A DNA stretch of 64,000 bases, taken from positions 744,001-808,000 of the forward strand of contig NZ_JAMYXM010000001.1 in the NCBI RefSeq assembly GCF_024158145.1, in the 5' to 3' direction. Below the pieces are notes generated by a model. The model saw only the letters and a program-made list of their open reading frames with translations. It was not told the origin of the DNA and did not search any database. The stretch is from Notoacmeibacter sp. MSK16QG-6. Lineage in GTDB: Bacteria > Pseudomonadota > Alphaproteobacteria > Rhizobiales > Rhizobiaceae. Position 1 is the first letter of the stretch. The number at the start of each line of letters is the position of its first letter. Made by a program: the position numbers and the translations under genes. Of this stretch, positions 29,447 to 38,837 are shown one piece after another.

Positions 29447-30079
29447 TCACGCCGGCGGGACGAACCGCTTTCTCGCCTCTTCGCAGCGCGCCCGAGCGCC
29501 GCAGCCTTCGACGTGGTCGTTGACCAGCCCCATTGCCTGCATGAAAGCATAAGCCGTTGTCGGTCCAACGAAACTCCAGCCGCGCTTCTTCAGCTCCTTC
29601 GCAAGCCGTCTGGATGTCGGCGTGGCGGGGTTGGCAATGAGCGCGTCCCATGTCACCGGGTCGGGACGCTCGTTTGCCGGCGGTTCGAATGACCAGAAAA
29701 AAGCGGCGAGGCTGCCGGCTTCGTCCTGCAATTCCAGCGCGCGCGCCGCATTGTTGATGGCAGAACGGATCTTGCCCTGGTGACGGACAATGCCAGCGTC
29801 CTGCAAAAGGCGCTGAACGTCCTCTTCTTCAAATGCGGCGACCTTTTGCAGGTCGAAACCAGCGAAGGCCGCACGAAAATTTTCACGCTTTTTCAGGATC
29901 GTCAGCCAGGATAGACCGGACTGAAAGCCTTCCAATACGATCTTTTCGAACAGGCGTGTGTCGTCCGCTACCGGCTGTCCCCACTCTTCGTCGTGATAGT
30001 GTCGGTAAAGCGGATCGGGACCGGCCCAGCCGCAACGGCAGACCCCATCTTCTCCCGTCAAAAGCCCATTCTGCGTCAT
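29447..30079 (-). CDS. tag: DNA-3-methyladenine glycosylase I
   Basis: Tag excises 3-methyladenine from alkylated DNA. The 210-residue protein begins with CRCGWAGPDPLYRHYHDEEWG (about residues 14-34), whose Cys and His residues include zinc ligands and whose Tyr/Trp residues line the base pocket in E. coli Tag. The central FEKIVLEGFQSGLSW and the late GWSFVGPTTAYAFMQAMG segments are also diagnostic. It stands alone on the minus strand. Confidence 0.93.
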   Translation of the reverse strand: MTQNGLLTGEDGVCRCGWAGPDPLYRHYHDEEWGQPVADDTRLFEKIVLEGFQSGLSWLTILKKRENFRAAFAGFDLQKVAAFEEEDVQRLLQDAGIVRHQGKIRSAINNAARALELQDEAGSLAAFFWSFEPPANERPDPVTWDALIANPATPTSRRLAKELKKRGWSFVGPTTAYAFMQAMGLVNDHVEGCGARARCEEARKRFVPPA

Positions 30080-30332
30080 GGTCGCCCTAATTCCAGCGTT
30101 GCGTGACTCGCTGTGGGATAGCGGTCCTTGTGTTCACGCTTTCTTTACCGCGCCCGGAAACCCGGCCCTAACCCTGAAGAACGGTTTCCACGACAAATCG
30201 CATTTTAAACAAGGGTTTTAACCCCTTCGACTCCCCCGCACCCGCACCCTTCATGCAACGAAATTCCGTCCCGTGTGTTCGGAAAACGTGCGTCCGGCCG
30301 CCGTGGCCTGTTGAGTTCGAAGAGTTTTGCGT

Positions 30333-31142
30333 ATGTCGAAATCATTCACCCTGCCCGCCTTTGTGGCGTCACTTATCTTTCTGACCGGGCTGCCGATCAC
30401 CAGCGCGCAGGCCCAGCAGGCCGTCAGGGTCAGCCGCGATGTGGCCGAGCCCTGGATCATGCAGTTGCAGCCGCGCGCCCTGCCGGGCCGGGTTGGCCGC
30501 TCCGCCACCCGCGCCCGCGGCTACGTTGTCAGGCCGTCCGCGCCGCAGCGCCGCGCGGTGCTTCCGAGAGCACGCGCGCAAATCGTTCAGCCCGACCGGG
30601 TCTATCAGCGGCGCACAGCCTTGGCTGTGCCGGCACAACGTTCCGCCATTCAGTCAGCGTCTGTCGCGCCGACGCAGCGCGCGGTCGATCCGCGTTACAT
30701 GCCGCAGATCGTCAGCTATCCCGGCAGCCAGGCGCCCGGCACCATCGATATCGATACATCCAATCGCTTTTTGTACCATGTTCTTCCGGGCGGTAAGGCG
30801 AAACGCTACGGCGTCGGCGTCGGCAAGCCGGGCTTCGAATGGAGCGGCACTCACAAGATCAGCCGGAAAAAGGAGTGGCCGGAATGGCGGCCGCCCGCAG
30901 AGATGATCGTTCGCGAGCGCAAAAAGGGCCGCGAACTGCCAACCTGGATGGCTGGCGGGCCTGCAAACCCTCTCGGTGCGCGCGCGCTCTATCTCGGCTC
31001 CAGCCTCTATCGCATTCACGGCACCAACGCGCCATGGACCATCGGTCAGAACGTCTCATCCGGCTGCATCCGTATGCGTAACGAAGACGTGAAAGACCTT
31101 TACGCCCAGGTTGGCGTAGGCACGAAAGTGGTTGTGCGCTGA
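30333..31142 (+). CDS. L,D-transpeptidase (YkuD domain)
   Basis: From ATG 30333 the 269-residue product has a signal peptide (residues 1-27, ending in SAQAQ). Residues 30-125 are Arg/Pro/Ala-rich and probably a flexible periplasmic linker. A YkuD domain follows, with the active-site motif HGTNAPWTIGQ then SSGCIRM at about residues 229-248; Cys is the nucleophile. Such enzymes make 3-3 peptidoglycan cross-links or attach proteins to peptidoglycan, and are numerous in Hyphomicrobiales. A TTG six bases upstream is an alternative start. Confidence 0.92.
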   Translation: MSKSFTLPAFVASLIFLTGLPITSAQAQQAVRVSRDVAEPWIMQLQPRALPGRVGRSATRARGYVVRPSAPQRRAVLPRARAQIVQPDRVYQRRTALAVPAQRSAIQSASVAPTQRAVDPRYMPQIVSYPGSQAPGTIDIDTSNRFLYHVLPGGKAKRYGVGVGKPGFEWSGTHKISRKKEWPEWRPPAEMIVRERKKGRELPTWMAGGPANPLGARALYLGSSLYRIHGTNAPWTIGQNVSSGCIRMRNEDVKDLYAQVGVGTKVVVR

Positions 31143-31163
31143 ATCATGACGACCTGAAGAGAA

Positions 31164-31195
31164 AAAGCCCGCCGTCTAATAGACCGGCGGGCTTT
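31164..31195. terminator. bidirectional terminator between the L,D-transpeptidase and ggpS
   Basis: An 11-bp perfect stem AAAGCCCGCCG / CGGCGGGCTTT with a 10-base loop. A flanks it on the left and T on the right, so it can end transcription from both convergent genes. Confidence 0.9.
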
Positions 31196-31219
31196 CTATT
31201 AGTGCTGTCAGCGAAGGTC

Positions 31220-32728
31220 TCAGGCCGCTTGTGACTGCCTCGTCTCGCGGATTCGTTCGAACAGTTCCAACTCCTTGTCCGTCCACTGCGCGTTGGTGAA
31301 GCGGGCGGCGCATTCCTTCAACTGCTTCATCCGTTCGGCTCTTTCGGTCGGCCCCATCGAGAGCGCCTGTTCCAGGGCCCGATCCATCGAACGGTGGGAG
31401 AATGGATTAACCGGTATGGCGCCGTTCAGAAGAACGGCCGCGCCGGCGAATTCCGACAGGATGAGTACGCCGGGCCGTTCTTCATCCTGCGCAACGCAAT
31501 ATTCCGAACAGACCAGATTTAGTCCGTCGGCCAATGGCGTGATGGATGCAACGTCGGCGGCGCGGTAATAGGCCACGAGGTCTTCCAGCGGAATGGCCGT
31601 CGACATCAGGGAAACCGGCTGCCATTCGAAATTGCCGTAGGTGCCGTTGATGCGCCCGGTCAGTTCTTCGATCTTGTTCTGGATCTCTTCATAGGCCGCC
31701 ATATTGCGGTTTGAAGCGACCGAGACGAGCATCAGTCGAACCTTGCCGCGCCATTCCGGATGGTCGCGAAGAAGGCGTTCGAAGGTTTCCAACTGCTCGA
31801 TATTGCCTTTGGTGTAATCCGTCCGCGAGATCGAGACGACAAGTTTGCAGTCACCGAGGCTGGCGCGGATTTCCTTTACTTTTTCCTGCACTTCGTCGCG
31901 CTGAGACAGTTCCGCGATATATTCGTAGTTCACGCCAACCGGGTTGACGTCGACCAGAACCTTGCGGCCCTTGAACTCTATCGAAACAGGCGTGACCCGT
32001 TCCGAAAGCGCCGTCGAATCCCGTTTGACCAAGGCCGGCTCTGTGGCGCGCTCCTCAGCGGTGCGGGCGCTGGTCTGCGAGCGGCAACAGGCGAGGAAAT
32101 TGCGGGCGTAGCGCGGAATGTGGAAGCCAACCGCATCGCACTCGAGCAGGCTGCGAATGATCTCTTCGCGCCATGGAAGCACGTTGAACATGTCCGGGGC
32201 CGGAAATGGCGTGTGGTGAAAAAACGCAATCCGCGCCTTCGGCTTCAACTGGCGGATATAGGCCGGGACAAGCCACAAATTGTAGTCGTGAACCCAGATG
32301 ACAGCATCGTCGGATGCTTCCTCGGCGGCGGCTTCCGCGAAGGCCCAATTCACCTCGCGAAAGGTCGGCCAATCGACAGGGTCGTAATTGTAGCGTTCCT
32401 TGAAGCCGTGCAGGATCGGCCAGAAAGCCTCCTTGGACGACACATGGTAAAAGCTTGAGACCTGATCGCGGGTCAGTGGCAGACGCGTCACGCTGTAGTC
32501 GCCGTAGCTGTCACTGATCTCCACTGTCCGCTCGAACTCCGGATTGACCGGATCGTCGGCATATTTCCAGGCCACCCAGGAAGCGTGCTGCGCGCGGCCC
32601 AGGAACCCCTTGAGAGTCGGCACGATGCCATTGGGGCTTTTGTTTTCGACGAGTTCTACCGTGCCGTCCTCGTTCTCCACCTCCTCGTAAGGCTGACGGT
32701 GGTAGACGATGACGAGGTCGGATTTCAT
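31220..32728 (-). CDS. ggpS: glucosylglycerol-phosphate synthase (GT20 family)
   Basis: The 502-residue GT20 enzyme is closer to cyanobacterial GgpS than to trehalose-phosphate synthase OtsA. The N-terminus reads LVIVYHRQPYEEV and SPNGIVPTLKGFL, where OtsA has a GGLAVG-type loop, and FYHVSSKEAFWPILHGF, WVHDYNLWL, FFHHTPFP and FHIPRY follow as in GgpS. The predicted reaction is ADP-glucose plus glycerol-3-phosphate to glucosylglycerol-phosphate, a compatible solute precursor. The upstream HAD phosphatase gene overlaps by 4 bp. Trehalose-phosphate synthesis remains the alternative and is less likely. Confidence 0.85.
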   Translation of the reverse strand: MKSDLVIVYHRQPYEEVENEDGTVELVENKSPNGIVPTLKGFLGRAQHASWVAWKYADDPVNPEFERTVEISDSYGDYSVTRLPLTRDQVSSFYHVSSKEAFWPILHGFKERYNYDPVDWPTFREVNWAFAEAAAEEASDDAVIWVHDYNLWLVPAYIRQLKPKARIAFFHHTPFPAPDMFNVLPWREEIIRSLLECDAVGFHIPRYARNFLACCRSQTSARTAEERATEPALVKRDSTALSERVTPVSIEFKGRKVLVDVNPVGVNYEYIAELSQRDEVQEKVKEIRASLGDCKLVVSISRTDYTKGNIEQLETFERLLRDHPEWRGKVRLMLVSVASNRNMAAYEEIQNKIEELTGRINGTYGNFEWQPVSLMSTAIPLEDLVAYYRAADVASITPLADGLNLVCSEYCVAQDEERPGVLILSEFAGAAVLLNGAIPVNPFSHRSMDRALEQALSMGPTERAERMKQLKECAARFTNAQWTDKELELFERIRETRQSQAA

Positions 32729-33519
32729 TCGGATTGCTCCTGTGTCTGTCTGGTTTCAATGGGGTCGGGATGCAGCGAGAAGGCGTCAATCGCCTCCGCG
32801 ATCCCACCAGCCCCGATGCGTTCGCACTGTCGAACGTTCTCAATTCCCGCAGTTGCGTTCAGCAAAGGCTTCTCCGCGCCGCCCACCACCGCGCCATGCA
32901 GGCCGGTGTGAAACATCGACAGATCGTTCATTGTGTCGCCTGCCACCAAAACGCGTTCGCGCTGAATGCCGAGATGATCGATAAGTCGTAGCAGGCTCGG
33001 CCCCTTGGAGACGCCCTTCGGCAAGACATCGAAGAAACGCTCGTCGGAGATGATAACGTCAAAACCCATCGCCTCAATCTTTTCGCGCGCCGAGGGATGA
33101 TAGCTCTCCGGATCGTAGTCGAAGGAAAGGCGATGCCGGAAATCGGTCTCCTGCTCGGTCAGTCCTGGCGCGCCGGACAGTGCCTGCCGCACCGTCGTTC
33201 CCGCGTCGCCCCAAAGCTGCGCGATATGTTTTTCGAGATCGAGCATGAAAGCGATGCGTTCTTCGCCCTCCCCGTCGCGCACCTCGGCGATGGTGGTGCC
33301 GACATCGCCGACCACGAAGTCCGGCCAGGGAACCGGCGTTTCGTCGCAAAGATCGGCGATAAAGCGAGGATCACGACCCGTCACGAAGATAAGGCCGACA
33401 TCGTCCCGGCGCGCTTCTATCCACTCGTAAAGGGCGAGACGATCCTCCTCCGAGCCGCCTAGAAAAGTACCGTCGAGATCGGTGGCCAGGACAAATCGCC
33501 AATTTTTATAAGGGTTCAC
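32725..33519 (-). CDS. HAD-IIB sugar phosphatase, probable glucosylglycerol-phosphate phosphatase
   Basis: This 264-residue HAD-IIB phosphatase (sucrose-phosphate phosphatase-like) has motif I DLDGT at residues 14-18, motif II VTGRDPRF at about 46-53, Lys in PKGVSKG at 167-173, and motif IV GDTMND at 194-199. It is translationally coupled to ggpS (ATGA overlap at 32725-32728), so it very likely releases free glucosylglycerol. In Pseudomonas a related phosphatase domain is fused to GgpS, whereas Synechocystis uses an unrelated phosphatase, so the two-gene arrangement here resembles a split version of the proteobacterial fusion. The start is GTG 33519. Confidence 0.8.
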   Translation of the reverse strand: MNPYKNWRFVLATDLDGTFLGGSEEDRLALYEWIEARRDDVGLIFVTGRDPRFIADLCDETPVPWPDFVVGDVGTTIAEVRDGEGEERIAFMLDLEKHIAQLWGDAGTTVRQALSGAPGLTEQETDFRHRLSFDYDPESYHPSAREKIEAMGFDVIISDERFFDVLPKGVSKGPSLLRLIDHLGIQRERVLVAGDTMNDLSMFHTGLHGAVVGGAEKPLLNATAGIENVRQCERIGAGGIAEAIDAFSLHPDPIETRQTQEQSE

Positions 33520-33714
33520 TATGTCTCTATCGTCTTTCTATGAACGTCTGCCGCCCCGCTTGCGCCGGGCGGTAATGAATATCGTCGTGCGGGAATTTTG
33601 TTGGCGCATGCTTACAATGCATCCACCGCCCACTTCAAGGGGGCGGACGGCCAACCCGCTTATGCCCTTGAGAAATTGCGTATGGCCTAGCGAGGTACGA
33701 GTCGTTCGCGCCGG

Positions 33715-35079
33715 TCAGGATAAGGCTGCCAGCAGCTTCTTGGTTCTGTTGGCCGGCTTCGGTTGACGGCCTTCCGGCACCGCCTCGGGTTTGGGGCCGC
33801 CATAGGCCCAATCGAGCAGTTTCACGGTGTGAATGACCGGGACGCCAGCGCCATCGGCCAATTGCATGATGCACCCGATATTGCCGGCGGCGATGACCTC
33901 CGGCTTGGTGGCCTTCAAATTCTTCAGCTTGCGTCTCTTGAGCTGTCCGGAAATCTCCGGCTGGGTGATATTGTAAGTGCCCGCCGAGCCGCAACAAAGA
34001 TGCTTTTCTGCCGGTTCGGAGACGTTGAAGCCTGCGCCGCGCAACAGATCGACCGGCGTCTGCGTGATTTTCTGGCCGTGTTGCATCGAACAGGCCGAGT
34101 GGTAAGTCACGTCGAGACCTGTTTCGTTGACCGGCTCCGGCAACTCCAGCATGTATAGATATTCGGTAATATCCTTGGCCAGTGCCGACACCTTTCCCGC
34201 CCGCTCGGCATAGGCCTCGTCATGCCGAAGCATGAAGCCGTAGTCCTTGATCGTGGTGCCGCAGCCGCTTGCCGTGATGACGATTGCGTCGAGCCCCTCA
34301 CCTTCTATCTGGCGAGTCCACGCATCGACATTCTTCCGCGCGAAATCGAGCGAAGCTTCCTCTCGGCCCATATGATGGACCAGAGCGCCGCAGCATGTTT
34401 CACCGCGCGGCACCACGACCTCGACACCGAGCCGGTTCAGCAGCCGGATCGCGGTTTCGTTCGTATCGGCATCGAGTACGCTCTGCGCGCAGCCGGTGAG
34501 GATCGCGACACGTCCACTTTTGGCCACAGTCGGATCGGCTCTGCGAACGCCTGGCTTTGCGCTATCGCTTTTCCGCGGCATTTTCGCCGGGGCGAGCGCG
34601 AGCATGGCTGTGAACGGCTTCGTCAGTTCCCAACGACCGAAGAGTCCGGCGAAGGGGCGGCCCAGTTGCGCGCCCCGCAAGGCCAGCCGAAATCGCGCCG
34701 GATAGGGCAAGACCGCCGCCAACACGTTGCGCAACACGCGCTGATGCCAGGGGCGCTTATAGGTGTTTTCGATATGGGCGCGGGCGTGGTCAACCAGATG
34801 CATATAGTTCACGCCCGACGGGCAGGTTGTCACGCAGGCCAGGCAGGAAAGGCAGCGGTCGATATGGGTGACGGTCTTCTCGTCGGCTGGCCGGCCATTC
34901 TCCAGCATGTCCTTGATGAGATAGATACGGCCCCGAGGGCTATCGAGTTCGTTGCCAAGCGTCACATATGTCGGGCAGGTCGCCGTGCAGAAGCCGCAAT
35001 GGACGCATTTGCGCAGGATTGCTTCTGAATGGGCGGTAGCCGGATCGTTCAGCTGCTCGGCGGTGAAATTGGTCTGCAT
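33715..35079 (-). CDS. glcF: glycolate oxidase iron-sulfur subunit GlcF
   Basis: GlcF is the electron-transfer subunit of the membrane-associated glycolate dehydrogenase that feeds electrons to quinone. The 454-residue protein has two 4Fe-4S motifs near the N-terminus (CVHCGFCTATCPTY at about residues 26-39 and CLSCLACVTTCPSG near 76-89) and two CCG domains (CCGALVHHMG and CCGSAGTYN). It is the third gene of glcD-glcE-glcF, 9 bp after glcE. Confidence 0.94.
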   Translation of the reverse strand: MQTNFTAEQLNDPATAHSEAILRKCVHCGFCTATCPTYVTLGNELDSPRGRIYLIKDMLENGRPADEKTVTHIDRCLSCLACVTTCPSGVNYMHLVDHARAHIENTYKRPWHQRVLRNVLAAVLPYPARFRLALRGAQLGRPFAGLFGRWELTKPFTAMLALAPAKMPRKSDSAKPGVRRADPTVAKSGRVAILTGCAQSVLDADTNETAIRLLNRLGVEVVVPRGETCCGALVHHMGREEASLDFARKNVDAWTRQIEGEGLDAIVITASGCGTTIKDYGFMLRHDEAYAERAGKVSALAKDITEYLYMLELPEPVNETGLDVTYHSACSMQHGQKITQTPVDLLRGAGFNVSEPAEKHLCCGSAGTYNITQPEISGQLKRRKLKNLKATKPEVIAAGNIGCIMQLADGAGVPVIHTVKLLDWAYGGPKPEAVPEGRQPKPANRTKKLLAALS

Positions 35080-35088
35080 CGTCTTTTT

Positions 35089-36312
35089 CTAAGCCACCAT
35101 CCGGCCGGGGTTGAGGATGCCTTGCGGGTCGAAGGCCTTGCGGATGCGGTATTCGAGAATGGCGAGCGGCTTCTCCTGGGGCTGGAACGGCACGGCAAAC
35201 CGACGTTCGCTCTCGGTCGCACGGATCAATGTGGCATGACCGCCGCCATTGGCCTCGACGGTTTTGCGTACCAGCCCCGACATGGTGTTACCGCCTTCCA
35301 TTCGCACCCAGGCCAGTCCGCCCTGCCAATCGTAGAAGGCAGAAGCGCCGGCCTTCATGCGGAGCGCCATCACGGCCTCATGCGCATCGGACGGCCTCAT
35401 CGAAAGCCGCCATACCGGTCGGTCAGGATGATCGGCGAAGGGCGCGACGTCACGTATCTGTGCCCAGAGCCGCCGGCTCTGCGGCGCATCGATCTGATCG
35501 ATCTCTCCGAGCTTGCCGAACAGCGCCTTCAGCTTTTCGGCTCGTTCATTGACGGAGCTTTCGAACCCCTCCAGACGCATCAGCGTAGCCTGCTCCGAAC
35601 CAAGCGCACCATCCAGAACCTTGCCAGCGACGAGTTCCGGCAGATGCGCTGCGCCGGTTACGTCGTTCGGCGTCGCCATGGCGTGGGCTAGCACGGCAAC
35701 CGCGTCGGCATCGAGCAGGCCCCGAACAATCAGCGTCGCTTCGGTTTCCGGCTTCGGCTGCACTTTCAGCGTCACCTCGGTCAGGACGCCGAGCGTGCCG
35801 AAGCTGCCGGCCATCGGCTTGACCAGGTCGAGCCCGGTCACGTTCTTCATTACCCTCCCGCCATTCTTGACGATCTCGCCCTTGCCATTGACGAAACGGA
35901 CGCCGAGCAGGCTGTCGCGGCAAGCGCCGGCAACGAAGCGGCGCGGACCGGACGCATTGACTGCCACCATCCCGCCAACGGTCGGCTCACCCTCGGTCCC
36001 CAGCAGCGAGCGGTGGTCGATCGGCTCAAAGACGAAGCGCTGATTGGCATCGTCCAGCGCGGCCTGCAATTCGGAGACTGGCGTCCCGGCCCGCACCGCT
36101 GCGACCATCTCATTGGGCGAATAGGCGACGATGCCCGAAATGCCAGACGTCGAAACCGTCGCCAGCGCATCGACCGGGCGGCCAAATGAGCGGGTGCCGC
36201 CGCCGGCAATCTCCAAAGGCCGGCCATTATCAGCCGCATCCCGGACGATCTCGGCAAGCTCCGCCTCGTCGAAAGGCTCGATCAGTTGGTCGGTTCCGTC
36301 AGAGGGGATCAC
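35089..36312 (-). CDS. glcE: glycolate oxidase FAD-binding subunit GlcE
   Basis: GlcE is the smaller FAD-binding subunit of glycolate oxidase. Beginning at GTG 36312, which overlaps the glcD TGA (GTGA at 36309-36312), the product is 407 residues. It shows the FAD_binding_4 pattern IAGGGTRSFGRPVD, then GTEGEPTVGGMVAVNASGPRR and NVTGLDLVKPMAGSFGTLGV. A frame open to 36417 would overlap glcD by about 100 bp and lacks homology. Coupling to glcD supports the GTG start. Confidence 0.92.
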   Translation of the reverse strand: MIPSDGTDQLIEPFDEAELAEIVRDAADNGRPLEIAGGGTRSFGRPVDALATVSTSGISGIVAYSPNEMVAAVRAGTPVSELQAALDDANQRFVFEPIDHRSLLGTEGEPTVGGMVAVNASGPRRFVAGACRDSLLGVRFVNGKGEIVKNGGRVMKNVTGLDLVKPMAGSFGTLGVLTEVTLKVQPKPETEATLIVRGLLDADAVAVLAHAMATPNDVTGAAHLPELVAGKVLDGALGSEQATLMRLEGFESSVNERAEKLKALFGKLGEIDQIDAPQSRRLWAQIRDVAPFADHPDRPVWRLSMRPSDAHEAVMALRMKAGASAFYDWQGGLAWVRMEGGNTMSGLVRKTVEANGGGHATLIRATESERRFAVPFQPQEKPLAILEYRIRKAFDPQGILNPGRMVA

Positions 36313-37805
36313 TGCGCTGCTTCCATGGTGGCATCGGAGGTACCGGCTACTGCTCTGCCGCCATCGCTCTCGCCTCGGCCCTCGAGCGGGAAAACCTTGG
36401 ACGGGTTGAGGATCCAAACGGGGTCGAACGCGGCGCGCACGTCGATCATCTGATCGAGGTCGGTCTCGTTATACTGGTGCGTCATCAGATCACGCTTTTC
36501 GATCCCGACGCCGTGCTCGCCAGTCAGGCACCCACCGGCATCGACGCATAGTCGCAGAATGTCATTGCCTGCCTGTTCGGCTTTCTCACGTTCCGCCGGA
36601 TCGTTCACATCATAAAGGATCAGCGGATGCATGTTGCCGTCTCCGGCATGGAAGACGTTAGCGGCGCGCAAGCCGTACCGCTTCACGATAGCACCGGTCT
36701 CTTTAAGCACGAAAGCAAGCTGGCTGAGCGGCACCGTGCCGTCCATGCAGATGTAATCGGCCACACGACCCGTCGCGCCAAAGGCGCTCTTGCGTCCCTT
36801 CCAGATCAGCGCGGCCTCGGTCGCGCTCTGGCTCTCCTTAATGGTTTGGACATCGTGCCGCCGAGCGATCTCGACGATGCGGCCAAGCTGGTCGGCCATC
36901 TCCTTGTCCGATCCCTCGACTTCGACAATCAGCAGCGCTTCGGCGTCGAGCGGATAGCCGGCTTTGGCGAACGCCTCGCAGATGGCGATGGCTTCGCGAT
37001 CCATGAACTCGATGGCGACGGGAATGATGCCCGCCCCGATGATGTCGGCGACGCAATCACCCGCCTTTTCCGAGCTTGAAAATCCGAACAAGACCGGCTG
37101 CGCCCCGGCGGGCTTGGCGATCAGGCGGACAATGGCTTCCGTCACGAGGCCGAGCTGGCCTTCCGACCCGCAAATCAAGCCGAGCAGATCGAGGCCGGCC
37201 GCATCGAGTTCGCCTTCGCCAAGGCGAATGATCGTCCCATCGTAAAGCACCATGGTGACGCCAAGCAGATTGTTGGTCGTGACACCATATTTCAGGCAAT
37301 GCGCGCCACCGGAGTTCATGGCGATATTGCCGCCGATCGTACAGGCGAGCTGACTGGAGGGGTCGGGCGCATAAAAGAAGCCATCGGCCGAAACGGCTTC
37401 GGAGATGGACAGATTGGTGACGCCAGCCTCCACCCGCGCCAGGCGGTTGGGATAATCGAGTTCCAGAATGCGGCTCATTCTGGTCAGCGAGACGATGACC
37501 GCATCTTCCTGCGGTATCGCTCCGCCACAAAGGGAAGTGCCGGCTCCGCGCGGCACGACCGGAACTTTTTGCCGCGACAGGGCTTCCATCACTGCTGCGA
37601 CCTCTTGCGTCGTCGACGGTAAGACGACCGCCAGAGGCAGTCGCCGATAGGCCGTAAATCCGTCGGTCTCGAAGGCGCGCAGTTCCACCGGGTCGGAGAC
37701 GACCGCCTCGTCCGGCAAGACCGCCCGCAGGCTGGAGAGGATGTCGTCGCGGCGATTGAGAATGGAGGGATCGGGCTTGAGAAACTGGATGGCCGTCACA
37801 ATCAT
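36309..37805 (-). CDS. glcD: glycolate oxidase FAD subunit GlcD
   Basis: GlcD oxidises glycolate to glyoxylate. The product is about 498 residues with the FAD_binding_4 motif VPRGAGTSLCGG near residue 93, IGGNIAMNSGGAHCLKYG near 164, and the C-terminal FAD-oxidase motif CLTGEHGVGIEKRDLM. GGGGAGGA lies directly before ATG 37805; the next in-frame GTG at 37799 has better spacing to it and may be the actual start. The gene is divergent from a LysR gene, 99 bp away, which probably controls the operon. Confidence 0.95.
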   Translation of the reverse strand: MIVTAIQFLKPDPSILNRRDDILSSLRAVLPDEAVVSDPVELRAFETDGFTAYRRLPLAVVLPSTTQEVAAVMEALSRQKVPVVPRGAGTSLCGGAIPQEDAVIVSLTRMSRILELDYPNRLARVEAGVTNLSISEAVSADGFFYAPDPSSQLACTIGGNIAMNSGGAHCLKYGVTTNNLLGVTMVLYDGTIIRLGEGELDAAGLDLLGLICGSEGQLGLVTEAIVRLIAKPAGAQPVLFGFSSSEKAGDCVADIIGAGIIPVAIEFMDREAIAICEAFAKAGYPLDAEALLIVEVEGSDKEMADQLGRIVEIARRHDVQTIKESQSATEAALIWKGRKSAFGATGRVADYICMDGTVPLSQLAFVLKETGAIVKRYGLRAANVFHAGDGNMHPLILYDVNDPAEREKAEQAGNDILRLCVDAGGCLTGEHGVGIEKRDLMTHQYNETDLDQMIDVRAAFDPVWILNPSKVFPLEGRGESDGGRAVAGTSDATMEAAQ

Positions 37806-37904
37806 TCCTCCCCTCGATGCACACGTCATCACACCTGAACCATATCTATACGTTCGAGACCATCCCGCAAGAGAACGGCGGACGGCGCATCGTGCGGGTA
37901 TGCC

Positions 37905-38837
37905 ATGACGCCGACAGCCGAGCTTGAAATCTTCGCAAGGGTTGTATCCGCCGGATCGCTTTCAGCAGCGGGCCGCGAGATGGGCCTGTCGCCAGCGGTT
38001 GTTTCCAAGCGTCTGCGCAAGCTGGAGGACAGGCTGGGCACCCGCCTGCTGCAAAGAACGACACGCCAGATCGCGCTAACAGAAGCCGGTCAGGGATATT
38101 ATGAGCGGATCGTCGCCATTCTCGCCGCTGTGGAGGAGGCGGAGGCTTTCGTCTCGAGGCGCTCTGCACAGGCCAGGGGCACATTGAAAATATCGGCGCC
38201 GACTTCGTTCGGCCGCATGCATATCGCGCCCCACCTGACAGCTTTCATGGAGACCAATCCCGATCTTTCGATCAATCTGGTTCTCTCCGACAAGTTCGTC
38301 GACATTGTCGCTGAAGGTTTCGATCTGGCAATCCGCATCGCCGAGCTCCCTGACAGTTCGCTCGTCGCGCGACGACTGGCGCCTGTCCAGCGCGTGCTCG
38401 TCGCTTCGCCTGCTTACCTCGCCAAGCATGGTGAGCCCATGACGGTCGACGATCTCGACGAACATCTGTGCCTTCCACCGCATAATGGCGAGGTCTGGCG
38501 ACTGGAGGGCCCGGAAGGCGCGACCGTCTCGCTTCGGCCGGACGGCCCACTCTCCACAAACTCGTCGGAAGTTCTGCGGGAGGCCGTCATAGCCGGCACC
38601 GGCATAGCCCTCCGATCGACATGGGATATCGGCCCGGAACTGTCCCGCGGGGAATTGATCCACATTCTTCCCGACTGGCGAGCATCACGCCATATCGGAC
38701 TTCACGCCGTCTATCCGTCGCGACGGTTTCTGCCGATCAAGGTCCGCCTTTTCATCGACTATCTGGCCGATCTTTACGGTCCGGAGCCTTATTGGGACAG
38801 CCCCCAGGCCTCGAAATATCCGGACGCGGCCGAATGA
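37905..38837 (+). CDS. LysR-family transcriptional regulator, probable regulator of glcDEF
   Basis: The 310-residue protein has the LysR N-terminal winged helix-turn-helix (residues 1-60: LEIFARVVSAGSLSAAGREMGLSPAVVSKRL) and a substrate-binding domain of the CrgA type, with a LSINLVLSDKFVDIVAEGFDLAIRI segment and RSTWDIGPEL near 246. Divergence from glcD across 99 bp is the classical LysR target arrangement, so control of glycolate oxidation is likely but inferred; glycolate or another 2-hydroxyacid could be the coinducer. Confidence 0.9.
   Translation: MTPTAELEIFARVVSAGSLSAAGREMGLSPAVVSKRLRKLEDRLGTRLLQRTTRQIALTEAGQGYYERIVAILAAVEEAEAFVSRRSAQARGTLKISAPTSFGRMHIAPHLTAFMETNPDLSINLVLSDKFVDIVAEGFDLAIRIAELPDSSLVARRLAPVQRVLVASPAYLAKHGEPMTVDDLDEHLCLPPHNGEVWRLEGPEGATVSLRPDGPLSTNSSEVLREAVIAGTGIALRSTWDIGPELSRGELIHILPDWRASRHIGLHAVYPSRRFLPIKVRLFIDYLADLYGPEPYWDSPQASKYPDAAE

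Noticed and set aside
33521-33766. A plus-strand 81-codon frame between ggpP and glcF
   Set aside because: It runs into the 3' end of glcF in antisense and has no recognisable domain; the 195-bp gap holds only a hairpin without a T-tract.
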